A program made the position numbers and the translations under genes. From NCBI GenBank assembly GCA_963845695.1, contig CAWJTQ010000018.1, positions 88,797-152,796 of the forward strand: DNA of 64,000 nucleotides, given 5' to 3'. This stretch comes from CAWJTV01 sp963845695 (lineage in GTDB: Bacteria > Planctomycetota > Planctomycetia > Isosphaerales > Isosphaeraceae). The notes below the pieces were generated by a model. The model was not told the DNA's origin, did no database searches, and saw only the letters and a program-made list of their open reading frames with translations. Positions 18,785-28,317 of the stretch are shown here, one piece after another; the stretch's first letter is position 1; each line of letters begins with the position of its first letter.

Positions 18785-20260
18785 CTACATTTCCGCGAGC
18801 TTCGCCTCGAGGAGCTCGCCGACCAGCGCGGGGTTGGCCTTGCCGCCGGTCTGCTTCATCACCTGGCCGCGGAGGAAGCCCTTGACCGCCTCGGGCTTCT
18901 TCTTCCCTTTCTTCAGCTCGTCGAGGGCTTGCGGATTGGCCGCGATCGCGGCGACGACCGCCGCGGCGATCGCGTCCCGGTCGGAGACCATCTGGTAACC
19001 GCCTTGTGCGATGATGACTTCGGCCGGGTCGCCGGTGTCGATCATCCGTCCTAGGATCTCGCGGCCCTGATTGGTATTCAGCTCTCCGCGCTTGACGCGA
19101 TTGATCAGGTCCGCCAATCCGTCCGGTCGGACGGGGAACTCGCCAATGGCCAGTTTCTTTTCCTTGACGGTCCGGAGCACGTCCTGCTGGATCCAGTTGC
19201 TGGCCAGCTTGAACTCGCCGGTAGACTTGGCGACCGCGTCATAGTAATCCGCGACGTCCTGCCCCTGCTCGACCAGAACGTTGGCGTCGTAGGCCGAGAG
19301 TCCATACTCTGTCTCGAACCGCTGACGTCGGGCAGCCGGCAACTCGCCGATCGAGCTTCGGACGCGATCCAGCCAGGGGGCGTCGACGACGACGGGGACC
19401 AGGTCGGGCTCAGGGAAGTATCGATAGTCGGAGGCCGATTCCTTCTCGCGCTGGGCCTTCGTTTCCTCATCGACATCGTTCCAGCCCCGGGTCGTCTTTG
19501 GGGCGTCCTTGATCGTCTTGCCGTCCTCGAGCCATTGCTGATACTGCCGATCGATCTCGAAGATCAGCGCCTTCTCGACGGCCCGGAAGCTGTTGAGGTT
19601 CTTGATCTCGACGATCGGGGTGGCGATCGTCGTTCCGTCCTTCGTGATGTGGAGGTTCACGTTAGCGTCGCAGCGCAGCGAGCCCTCCTGCATCTCGCAG
19701 TCGGAGACCTCGAGGTACCGGAGGGTCAGACGCAGCTCCTCGAGGCATCCCCGCGCGTCGGCTGGCGTGCGGATCTCCGGCTCGGTGACAATCTCAAGCA
19801 GCGGGATGCCCGCGCGGTTCAGGTCGACTTCGGAGAATCCGCCGGCCCCGTGAGTCAGCTTGCCGGTATCCTCCTCGAGGTGGATGCGAGTGAGAGCACA
19901 ACGCCCACCCCCGCCGCCGTCCTTGCGAACCGGGATCTCCAGATGTCCCCCCTTGGAGAACGGCAGGTCGTACTGGCTGATTTGATAGTTCTTGGGCAGG
20001 TCGGGGTAATAGTAGTTCTTCCGATCCCATTTGGTGAATGGCGCGATCTCGGCATGCAGTGCCACCGCCGTCTTAAGCGCCAGCTCGAAGGCCTTGCGGT
20101 TCATCACGGGCAGAGTGCCCGGCAAGCCCAGCGAGACCGGATCAGTCTGCGTGTTCGGCGGCAGGCCGAAGTCGGTCCCGCTCCAGGAGAACATCTTGCT
20201 CTCGGTCTGGAGCTGCACGTGGATCTCCAGTCCGATAATGATTTCGTAGGAATACTCCAT
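18785..20260 (-). CDS. gatB: Asp-tRNA(Asn)/Glu-tRNA(Gln) amidotransferase subunit B
   Basis: The subunit of GatCAB that binds mischarged tRNA and phosphorylates the side chain before amidation, giving Gln-tRNA(Gln) and/or Asn-tRNA(Asn). 491 aa from ATG 20260 (MEYSYEIIIGLEIHVQLQTE). Diagnostic motifs are GLEIHVQL, SLGLPGTLPVMN, KNYYYPDLPKNYQISQYD, RIHLEEDTGKL and SLRCDANVNL. The C-terminal YqeY-like tail domain ends LLEAKLAEM. It is the last gene of gatC-gatA-gatB, 50 bases after gatA, and is intact over its full length. Confidence 0.97.
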   Translation of the reverse strand: MEYSYEIIIGLEIHVQLQTESKMFSWSGTDFGLPPNTQTDPVSLGLPGTLPVMNRKAFELALKTAVALHAEIAPFTKWDRKNYYYPDLPKNYQISQYDLPFSKGGHLEIPVRKDGGGGGRCALTRIHLEEDTGKLTHGAGGFSEVDLNRAGIPLLEIVTEPEIRTPADARGCLEELRLTLRYLEVSDCEMQEGSLRCDANVNLHITKDGTTIATPIVEIKNLNSFRAVEKALIFEIDRQYQQWLEDGKTIKDAPKTTRGWNDVDEETKAQREKESASDYRYFPEPDLVPVVVDAPWLDRVRSSIGELPAARRQRFETEYGLSAYDANVLVEQGQDVADYYDAVAKSTGEFKLASNWIQQDVLRTVKEKKLAIGEFPVRPDGLADLINRVKRGELNTNQGREILGRMIDTGDPAEVIIAQGGYQMVSDRDAIAAAVVAAIAANPQALDELKKGKKKPEAVKGFLRGQVMKQTGGKANPALVGELLEAKLAEM

Positions 20261-20310
20261 CAACTCGACTCCGGTCCTAGTCAAGAATCGCTGGCCCGCC
20301 GTTATACCAA

Positions 20311-21786
20311 CTACGGCCGCTTCAGGTGCCAATCGGTCGCACGCTCGAAGACCCGGGCGGTTCGTAACAATCGCTCCTCGGCGAAGGGCGCGGCCAGTAG
20401 TTGTAGGCCGATCGGCAGGTTCGCGTTTGTGAGCCCGCAGGGGATGCTGATCCCTGGGATGCCGGCCAGATTCGCCGTGATTGTGTAGATGTCGGACAGG
20501 TACATGGCCAAGGGGTCGGCAGTCCGCTCGCCGATCTTGAACGCGGGAGTAGGCGACGTCGGGCCGAGCAGGACGTCGACCTCGTGGAAAGCCGCGTCGA
20601 AGTCGCCACGGATCTTGCGGCGGACCTGGAGGGCCTTGTTGTAGTATTGGTCGGCGTATCCGGCCGACAGGGCGAAGGTCCCCAGCATGATCCGCCGCTT
20701 GACCTCGGCACCGAAGCCCTCGGCGCGGCTGGCCATCATCATCCGGACCATGGGGGCCAGGTTTTCCTCTCCGGGGTACCTGGCCGAGAAGTCCTCGGCA
20801 CGATGGCCGTACGTCGTGCCATCATAGCGAGCCAGGTTGCTCGAGCATTCGGCGGGCGCGACGATGTAATAGGCCGGCACGCCGTATTGCGAGTGCGGCA
20901 ACGAGACCTCCTTGATCGTCGCGCCGGCCTTCTGGTAGACCCGGACCGCCTCCTGCACGGCAGCGGCGACCTCGGGGTCGAGTCCCTCGCCGAAGAACTC
21001 CTTGACCACGCCGATCCGCAACGATTCGGGCGGTGTGTCCAGACCGGCGAGGTAGTCCGGAATCGGCTCGGCGACGCTGGTCGAGTCGTTGGGATCGCGG
21101 CCGGCGATCACGCCGAGCAGAAGTGCCGTGTCGGCGAGGTCGTGGGCGAACGGGCCGATCTGGTCGAGCGAGCTGGCGAAGGCGATGAGGCCATATCGGC
21201 TGACCCGGCCGTAAGTCGGCTTGAGCCCGACGACGCCGCACACCGCCGCCGGCTGGCGGATCGAGCCGCCGGTATCGGTCCCGAGGGCCAGGGGCGCTAG
21301 TCCAGCCGCGACCGCGGCAGCGGAACCGCCCGAGGAGCCGCCCGGCACGCGTGATTCATCCCACGGGTTGCGCGTCGGCCCGTAGGCACTGTTCTCGGTG
21401 GAGGAGCCCATCGCGAACTCGTCCATGTTGGTCTTGCCGAACAGGACGGCGCCCGCCGCTTTGAGCCGGGCGATCGCCGTGGCGTCGTAAGGCGGGCGAA
21501 AGGTGCGCAGCATCCGGCTGCCGCAGGTCGTCGGCTCGCCCTCGACGCAGAGCACATCCTTGATGGCGACCGGAACGCCGGCCAGCGGCACCGAGGGCCT
21601 CGCCGGCCTTCCGCTTCTGGTCGATCGCCCGGCGCGGGCGAGGATCGGCTCCTCCTCGAGATGGACGAAAACATTCAGTCGCTGGCAGCCCCTGGCTCGC
21701 TCCAGCAGCGAGCCGACTATCTCTTCGGATGTGGTCTCTCCCGCGTTCATGCGGGCCAGCATCGCAACGGCGGTATCAGGAGTCAT
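20311..21786 (-). CDS. gatA: Asp-tRNA(Asn)/Glu-tRNA(Gln) amidotransferase subunit A
   Basis: The glutamine amidase subunit of GatCAB, supplying ammonia to GatB. 491 aa from ATG 21786 (MTPDTAVAMLARMNAGETTS); the open frame upstream is not part of it. The amidase Ser-cisSer-Lys triad is present: Lys in GVPVAIKDVLC and the serines in VPGGSSGGSAAAVAAGLAP and ALGTDTGGSIRQPAA. One anomaly: between 21595 and 21640 the protein reads GRSTRSGRPARPSV, whereas one frame over the DNA encodes RAIDQKRKAGEAL. A missing base near 21637 and an extra one near 21598 cancel, scrambling about 14 residues but leaving the rest in frame. Confidence 0.97.
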   Translation of the reverse strand: MTPDTAVAMLARMNAGETTSEEIVGSLLERARGCQRLNVFVHLEEEPILARAGRSTRSGRPARPSVPLAGVPVAIKDVLCVEGEPTTCGSRMLRTFRPPYDATAIARLKAAGAVLFGKTNMDEFAMGSSTENSAYGPTRNPWDESRVPGGSSGGSAAAVAAGLAPLALGTDTGGSIRQPAAVCGVVGLKPTYGRVSRYGLIAFASSLDQIGPFAHDLADTALLLGVIAGRDPNDSTSVAEPIPDYLAGLDTPPESLRIGVVKEFFGEGLDPEVAAAVQEAVRVYQKAGATIKEVSLPHSQYGVPAYYIVAPAECSSNLARYDGTTYGHRAEDFSARYPGEENLAPMVRMMMASRAEGFGAEVKRRIMLGTFALSAGYADQYYNKALQVRRKIRGDFDAAFHEVDVLLGPTSPTPAFKIGERTADPLAMYLSDIYTITANLAGIPGISIPCGLTNANLPIGLQLLAAPFAEERLLRTARVFERATDWHLKRP

Positions 21787-21856
21787 CGATCGGCATCCTC
21801 GGCTCGAGCCCACCCGGCGGGGTAACGATTCTCCAGGATTCAGGCGAGGGATCCGT

Positions 21857-22144
21857 TCATTCCAGGACGGCTGGGACCAGGAAACCCGTCGCGTTTCGCT
21901 TGGGGGCATTGGCCAGCGCCTGCTCGCGCGGCAGTGGCTCGCCCCGGACGTCGTCGCGAAATACGTTGCGGACCTCGATGCCGTGTGCCAGCGGTTCGAC
22001 TCCCGTCGTATCCACTTCCTGAAGATGGGCGACATAATCGACGATCGAGTTGAGCTGGCCAGTGAACGTCTCGAGCTCGTCGGGGCTGATCCTCAGCCGC
22101 GCCAGCAGCGCGACCTTCGCCACATCCGCGTGCGACAGTGCCAT
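21857..22144 (-). CDS. gatC: Asp-tRNA(Asn)/Glu-tRNA(Gln) amidotransferase subunit C
   Basis: The small subunit that wraps and stabilises GatA-GatB, 95 aa from ATG 22144 (MALSHADVAKVALLARLRIS). Family motifs are V-x-K-x-A-x-L-ARL, the LNSIVDYVAHLQEVDTTGVE block and the C-terminal R-x-D segment (FRDDVRGEPLPREQALANAP). It is the first gene of the operon, 70 bases before gatA. The open frame extends 49 codons upstream, but conservation starts at this Met. Confidence 0.95.
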   Translation of the reverse strand: MALSHADVAKVALLARLRISPDELETFTGQLNSIVDYVAHLQEVDTTGVEPLAHGIEVRNVFRDDVRGEPLPREQALANAPKRNATGFLVPAVLE

Positions 22145-22430
22145 GCGAGTGAGTCCCTCCGATCGCTTCGAACCGACGAGCCAGCCGTCCCCCGCGGGCG
22201 GAGGCTCCGAACCGGTCCGGCCATCGTCGAACTCAGTCTGACAGATTCGATTCCGCCGTTCAAGGTTCGCCTGGACAGGCAAAACCCACAACCGTGATGT
22301 TTGACGCCTGGTTCAACGGCTTCCTATGATGTTGGCTTCAGCGATCGGCGCCGAACCATGGCAATGGCTCGACCCAATTGACAGACCGATCGGATTCAGA
22401 CTACGTATCTCCCGACTCTTACTGATCAAA

Positions 22431-23743
22431 ATGAACGGACCTGTTGCGATCATTCTGGCCGCCGGTCAAGGCAAGCGGATGAAATCGGAGAAGGCCAAGG
22501 TCCTTCACGAGGTCTGCGGCCAACCGATGATCCGTTACGTGGTTGACGCCGCTCGGGGCGCCGGTGCCCGAACCATCGTCGTCGTGGTCGGGTACGCGGC
22601 CGACCAGGTCCGCGACTACCTCCGCGACGAGCCCGACATCCTCTTCGCGACTCAGACCGAGCAGCTCGGAACAGGCCATGCCGCCAGGATGTGCCGGCCC
22701 TGCCTCGCCGATTATGAGGGTCCTGCCCTGATCCTCGTCGGCGACGAACCCTTGCTCAGGCCCCAGCCGCTGGCCGATTTACTCGAGCTTCAGCAGACCG
22801 ACCGGCTCGCGTGCTTGCTGGGCACTGTCGACCTCCCCGATCCTACCGGTTTCGGCCGAATCCTCCGCGACTCCACCGGCCGATTCCTCCGAATCGTCGA
22901 AGAACGCGATTGCACCCCCGAAGAACGTGCCCTCACCGAGGTGAACCCGAGCTGCTACGTCTTCGAATTACCCGGGCCTCTGGGATGCACTCGACCAGAT
23001 CGGTACCAGCAACTCCCAGGGCGAGTATTACCTCACCGACGCCCCAGAACACCTCAAGGCCATGGGACGTAAGGTTCTGGCGCTCAAGGTCCTGCAACCC
23101 GATGACGTCCTTGGCGTCAACACCCGACAGCATCTCGCTCAGGCTACTGCAATCATGCAGTCGCGGATCCACGATCATTGGATGACGGAAGGCGTCACGA
23201 TCGTCAACCCGCGGACAACGTATATCGACCCGCGCAGTTCGATCGGCAGCCGACACGATCGTTCATCCATCCACGGTGATCGACGGAGTCGTCCGGATCG
23301 GGTCGAATTGCCGGATCGGTCCTCATGCGCATCTTCGCGATGGGACAGTGCTCGAGGATGGTGTCGAGGTCGGCGCCTTCGTTGAAGTCAAGCAGTCGCA
23401 TCTGGGCAGTCGAACGATCGTCCGCCATCTGGCCTACGTGGGTGATGCCGAGCTGGGCGAATCGGTGACTATCGGTGCCACGGCGGTCACCGCCAACTTC
23501 GACGGCGTTCGTAAGCTTCCGACCAGGATCGGCGACCGCAGTCGCATCGGGGCCGGCTCGATTCTGGTCGCCCCGATCAACATCGGCCGGGATGCGGTCG
23601 TGGGTGCCAACGCCGTCGTCACCAAGGGCCACGACGTCGGCGACGGCCAGACGGTGGTCGGGGTACCTGCTCATCCGCTGAACTCGGGCATTAGCGGCGA
23701 ATCCGCGGCGTTGGACGAGAGGCCGCAGGACAACGCGGATTGA
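22431..23743 (+). CDS. glmU: Bifunctional GlmU-type UDP-GlcNAc pyrophosphorylase/acetyltransferase (frameshifted)
   Basis: Makes UDP-N-acetylglucosamine from glucosamine 1-phosphate, acetyl-CoA and UTP. The start is ATG 22431 (MNGPVAIILAAGQGKRMKSE). The uridyltransferase domain shows LAAGQGKRM with KAKVLHEVCGQPM, QLGTGHAA and VGDEPLLRPQ. The left-handed beta-helix acetyltransferase domain has the catalytic His in VRHLAYVGDAELGES and TANFDGVRK. Two extra bases (near 22976 in a G run, and near 23252) put it in three frames; removing them restores one protein of about 437 aa, slightly shorter than E. coli GlmU (456 aa). Because glmU is normally essential, sequence error is the likelier explanation. 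Divergent from gatCAB. Confidence 0.88.
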
Positions 23744-23811
23744 TCGCGATATCCCGATAGATCACTTGAACGCAAACCCTCGATTCACCGTTCTGCGCAA
23801 GAAAGGCGACC

Positions 23812-25763
23812 CTAATAGTAATCAAGGAAGCCAATCATCATCTCATCCCAACTCTGTTCGCCCCAGGTGATGGTGCGTGTCGGATCCGGGTTGGAGGGAT
23901 TGTCCGCGGAGTTGTCGAAGTGGGCCTCGCACTCAATGACCGTCCCCTTCGGCAACCACTTCGGCTCGATCAGACGATAGGCACTCTGCCAGTTGAAGTC
24001 GAACCTCGGCACCGAGAGGAGAACCTCTTCCCGGCCGTCAAGGTAGTGGGCTGAAAACGCAAAGCTCTTGCCCCGCATGTGCATATGCGGAGTCAAGTTC
24101 AAGAGATGGATATCGTTCTTGAGTAAAAAGGAGGAACGGGCGACGTAATCGGGTTCGCCCGGTGGAATCCGCAGGTTTCGCTGGGGGATTCCCCGCGTCA
24201 CCGCCTCGTGAGGCGGCCTCTGGGCCGTCAGCACCAGCCCGATCGACGAGCGGTCGATCTCGGGGCTTGCCGATCGGCGTGTAATGGACTTCGAAGAGGA
24301 GGCTGGCTCCTCGAGGAATCCGCTTTCCAACGCCGACGGGGTAGATCGAAGGCATATCCCCCGGAGTGTAGACGACCAGCAGGTTCTGCCAGGCGGGCGT
24401 TCGAGTTCGAGGGTTCGCTTGATCCTCGACGAAGACGCAGATGTGATGGACAACGGCCCGATCTCCGGGCTTCGCCTCGGCCGCCTGAACGTAGACGTCT
24501 TCGTCGAGATTCGTGTCCACATGGACGCGATGGATCGGCACGACGCCTTCCTCAGGAACTGCGAAGGAATCCGACATCTCAAAGACGACATCCGGCGTCC
24601 CAATCGACCAGAGATCCGAATACTTGGGAGGCGTTGGAGCCCTGGATAAGTCCCCCGCCGGAGCGCCGTGTTCCACCCACGATTGGAGCAACGACCGTTC
24701 ACGCTCCGTCAAGCTCCGGTCATTGGCGAAGCGGCCGAAACGCGTATCGGCATTCCAGGGCGGCATGCGGCCCTCGCCGACGACCTCGGCGATCGAGACT
24801 GCCCAGCGCCGCGCCTGATCGAAGGTCAGGAGCGAGAAGGGAGCGACTTGAGCGGGCCGGTGGCATGACGAACAATGTCGATGGAGGATCGGTGCCACCT
24901 GCTCGTAGGTTACCTCCGCGGAAGAGGCCAAGTTCGCGGAGGTCGAGCCGGGTTCTCTCTTTTGTGGGGCGAGCGGACCTCTCGGCGTCGCGTTCCGGTT
25001 CCTGGCGGGCTCGGTGCGCTCGATAGGGCAACCCACCACTTGGGTGATCTTTGGCGCGACCTCACGCCCCTCGAGCAGGGCCGAAATCGCGTCGACCAGA
25101 TAGTTGTGCGTGGGCTCGGAACGCCGCGTTCCCCGTCCGTACTGGTTATCGATGGCACCGCGGTAGCGGAGCCGGGCCTGTCCGTCGATCACCAGGGTCT
25201 CGCACGTACGCTCGGCCAGCAATTGGTCGGCCACATCGGTTCTCGGGATCTTTCAGCACCGGAAAATTCACTCCACACTCGCGAGCATGCTGGGCGACCT
25301 CGTCGGTTGTTTCGCTCGCGTTGGAGTTGATGGCAATGAAGTCGACGTTTCTGGATCGATACTTGGTCGCGAGCTCGGCCAATCGTCCCATGTAAAGCTC
25401 TCCGACCGGGCAGTTTGTCCCGACGAAGACGATGACGAGCACTCGGCCCCGATGCTGGAAGAGCCGATGCAGCCGGCCCGTGCTCACTTCGCGAAGCTCG
25501 AATTCAGCGATGACCTGGCCGGGGGCGCGGTCAAGCCGTCCGTATCGGTGACTGAAGCCCACCAAGCAAGCGGTGGTGACGACTGCCAGTCCCAACAGAG
25601 CCGCCAAGCCTCGAATCGACCGGGAGCGCCTCGGTCTTGCCCTTGGCCCTTCGATACCGAGACCTATCGGGACCGAGGTCGGCGGTTGGTCGCGATCCTT
25701 CCTGGACCCCCATTGCGACGAGACGGCACGCGATGGCCTTTCGATCGAGATCGGCCGCTCCAT
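23812..25763 (-). CDS. Membrane-anchored redoxin / cytochrome c / copper monooxygenase-like fusion (frameshifted)
   Basis: Starts at ATG 25763 (MERPISIERPSRAVSSQWGS). A single TM helix (GLAALLGLAVVTTACLVGF) precedes a thioredoxin-fold AhpC/TSA-like domain with VFVGTNCPVGELYMGRL, which keeps one Cys. A haem-binding CSSCH sits in ILHRHCSSCHRPAQVAPFSL. The C-terminal part carries VVHHICVFVED and LTPHMHMRGKSFAF, the paired His motifs of copper type II ascorbate-dependent monooxygenases. This redoxin-cytochrome-monooxygenase order is a recurring planctomycete architecture. Extra C bases near 25242 and 24264 break the frame twice. Extracytoplasmic redox function is inferred; the substrate is unknown. 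Confidence 0.75.
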
Positions 25764-26039
25764 GGCACGCTTTCCTTTGATCCGGGACGAACCGTCCAGT
25801 TGAACAGAGCCGACCGCCTGGACACCGAGTGAAATCAGGCGGGGTATGGGAGGAAGTTTCTCGGCATGGACTGCGCGGATCCCTCGTCGGATTTGGGAGG
25901 AGCGAACCACGTCGTCGCCCCTTTTTTCACTAGATCCGTTTCTCGACCGAACCGAGACGCGAATCTTCAAGGGCGACGTCAATATTTCGAAACATTGCGT
26001 GCGTGAGCGAATCGTACAGCCGAGCGCTTGTACCGGACG

Positions 26040-27566
26040 TCATGACCCGTTGAGCCGCCGGTACAATTCGACGTACCGCCCGAATAGCTCATCGTAGACG
26101 CCAGCATTCGCCGGGTTGGGCACGACGACCTTCTCGATGGCGACCATGGCGCGCGCGGCCTCGTCGAAGTCAGGATACATCTCGGCCGCGACGGCTGCGG
26201 CCATCGCCGAGCCAGGCGCACACGCCTCGGGCTCCCGAGCGAGGTGGACGGGCTTCTTGAGGATGTCGGCGTGAATCTGGATCCACAAGCCGGATTTCGC
26301 TCCACCGCCCCCGATGAAGACCCGCTCAACCCGGAGTCCGTGAGACGAGGCATCCTCGAGGATATGCCGCGTGCCACAGGCCGTGGCCTCGTAGATCGCG
26401 CGGAGCACGTGACCGGGGCCATGGGCCAGCGACAGCCCAGTGATCGCACCCCGGGCCTGCGGATCCTTGTAAGGAGAGCGATTCCCCTGCCAGTCGTCGC
26501 GGACAAGCAGGCCCTCTGAGCCCGGCGCCACCGCCGCGGCGCGCTCATCCAGCACCTGGTAGACGAGGACGCCACGCTGCTCGGCCTCATGTTGCTCGTT
26601 GCCGGCGAAATGGCGGCGGTACCAGTCGAGGATCGACCCGGTTGCTGTCTGGCCGGCTTCGAGAGTGTAAAGCCCCTCGACGGTTGCATCAGGGTAACAC
26701 CCCGCAGCCCCTGAGCCGAAGATCCCGACACGGGACTGCGCCAGGTGACAGGTGCTGGATCCCACGATCGCGGCCACATCGCCGTCTCGGGTCGCGCCGA
26801 GCCCCAGCATTCCCAGGTAGGCGTCGATGCCGCCTTGGGCGACCGGGATTCCCGCCGTCAGCCCAAGATCGTGGGCCGCGACCTCGTCGAGACGCCCTTC
26901 ACCTCGACCCAGGGGCACGATTCGCTCCGGCCATTTTCCCAGCAAGTCCGTCAGACCAACCGAATCCAGCAGTCGGGTTGGCCAGCCGCCATCCGGCCGC
27001 GCGTAGTTCCATTTGACCGCAACATGGTTCAAAGACAGCGTCCACTCGCCAGTCAGGCGGTGCATCATCCAGTCGGTGCACTCGACAATGCAATCGGCTG
27101 CATGGTAGATCCGAGGCTCATGCCGCTTGAGCCAGAGTGCCTTCGGCAGCATCCATTCGGGCGACACTCGCCCCGAGACGTACCGGAGGATCGGGTCGCC
27201 CGTCGCGCTGACGTCCTCGGCCTCGCGGTAGGCCCGCTGGTCCATCCAGAGCAAGGCGCGGGCCAGGTTTTTCCCATCTCGATCGCAGGCCACCACCGTG
27301 CAGGCGGTGCAGTCCAGCCCCATCGCCACGACCTGTTCGGGCGCGATGCCGCCCCGTGACAAGGCGGCACGGACCGCTTCACAGGACGCCGTCCACCATT
27401 CGAAGGGCTCTTGCTCCGCCCAGGTCGGGTGGGGATAGAGCGTCTCGATGGGCGCAATTCCAGATGCGACTGTTCGGCCGTTTCGGTCTACGAGGACCGC
27501 TCGGACACTCTGCGTACCGACGTCTAGTCCCAGGAGCAGGCTTTGTCGCCCAGCAGTCGTTTCCAT
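26040..27566 (-). CDS. FGGY-family carbohydrate kinase (ribulokinase-like)
   Basis: An ATP-dependent sugar or polyol kinase, 508 aa from ATG 27566 (METTAGRQSLLLGLDVGTQS). The N-terminal phosphate loop is LGLDVGTQSVRAVLVD, a conserved LLWMDQRA follows, the catalytic Asp lies in AQGGIDAYLGMLGLG, and the C-terminal ATP-binding motif is FIGGGGAKSGLWIQIHADIL. Overall pattern and length fit the ribulokinase/FGGY-ribitol group rather than glycerol kinase. No sugar isomerase or epimerase adjoins it, so the substrate is open. It is followed 39 bases upstream in transcription order by dtd, which reads the same way. Confidence 0.9.
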   Translation of the reverse strand: METTAGRQSLLLGLDVGTQSVRAVLVDRNGRTVASGIAPIETLYPHPTWAEQEPFEWWTASCEAVRAALSRGGIAPEQVVAMGLDCTACTVVACDRDGKNLARALLWMDQRAYREAEDVSATGDPILRYVSGRVSPEWMLPKALWLKRHEPRIYHAADCIVECTDWMMHRLTGEWTLSLNHVAVKWNYARPDGGWPTRLLDSVGLTDLLGKWPERIVPLGRGEGRLDEVAAHDLGLTAGIPVAQGGIDAYLGMLGLGATRDGDVAAIVGSSTCHLAQSRVGIFGSGAAGCYPDATVEGLYTLEAGQTATGSILDWYRRHFAGNEQHEAEQRGVLVYQVLDERAAAVAPGSEGLLVRDDWQGNRSPYKDPQARGAITGLSLAHGPGHVLRAIYEATACGTRHILEDASSHGLRVERVFIGGGGAKSGLWIQIHADILKKPVHLAREPEACAPGSAMAAAVAAEMYPDFDEAARAMVAIEKVVVPNPANAGVYDELFGRYVELYRRLNGS

Positions 27567-27605
27567 CGGAGAAGCCCTCTGGGACCGAGGCACAGCCTCG
27601 GCCTG

Positions 27606-28055
27606 TCATGACGGTTTCCGGCTATCGAGCAGCAGCGTGACGGGTCCGTCGTTGACCAGTTCGACCTTCATCATGGCGCGAAAGACGCCGGTGGCCACGT
27701 TCAGCCCCGATTGCGCCAGGAGCTCGGCACAGCTCCGATACAGACGCTCGGCCTCTCTCGGATCCGCTGCCGCGGTAAAGCTGGGCCGTCGACCGTTCCG
27801 GCAATCGCCCAGCAGTGTAAACTGGCTGACAATCAGGATTCCGCCTCCCACATCTCCCACGCTTCGGTTCATCTTCCCCTGATCGTCTTCGAATGCCCGC
27901 AGGTTGAGCACTTTATCGGCAATCCAAACCGCGTCTGGGTCGGCGTCACCCCGCTCCACACCGAGAAGCACGAGCCAGCCGTGATCGATCCGGCCGACAC
28001 ACGCCCCTTCGACTTCAACAGATGACCGACTCACTCGTTGCAGCACGGCGCGCAT
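27606..28055 (-). CDS. dtd: D-aminoacyl-tRNA deacylase
   Basis: Hydrolyses D-aminoacyl-tRNA (and Gly-tRNA(Ala)) to protect translation. 149 aa from ATG 28055 (MRAVLQRVSRSSVEVEGACV), the invariant family start; the open frame upstream is discarded. The two active-site motifs are present: SQFTLLGD and the Gly-cisPro motif in VNDGPVTLLLDS. Length is typical. Intact. Confidence 0.96.
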   Translation of the reverse strand: MRAVLQRVSRSSVEVEGACVGRIDHGWLVLLGVERGDADPDAVWIADKVLNLRAFEDDQGKMNRSVGDVGGGILIVSQFTLLGDCRNGRRPSFTAAADPREAERLYRSCAELLAQSGLNVATGVFRAMMKVELVNDGPVTLLLDSRKPS

Positions 28056-28317
28056 GCATGGACTCCGTCGAACTCGTATCCTCACCAGCGGTTTCCGATT
28101 CATGATACAGGAGAGGTTGAGGGAAGGCCCGGATCTACCCGGATTGCGATCAGGACCAGTTCGGCGTGTCATGAGCCGCTCGATTGGCGACAAGCTCTTA
28201 ACGACTCATGGCTACTGACGAGTCGCGATCTGGGTAGCTCGAATTGCGACAAGCTGTTAATCTTCTGAAGACAGCCCAGAGGAGCGACAGGGGAGCGCGG
28301 ATCGCGAGGAGGATGGC

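Noticed and set aside
28188..28261. Two short direct repeats GCGACAAGCT(C/G)TTAA about 60 bases apart
   Set aside because: Only two short imperfect copies and no context; insufficient for a feature.
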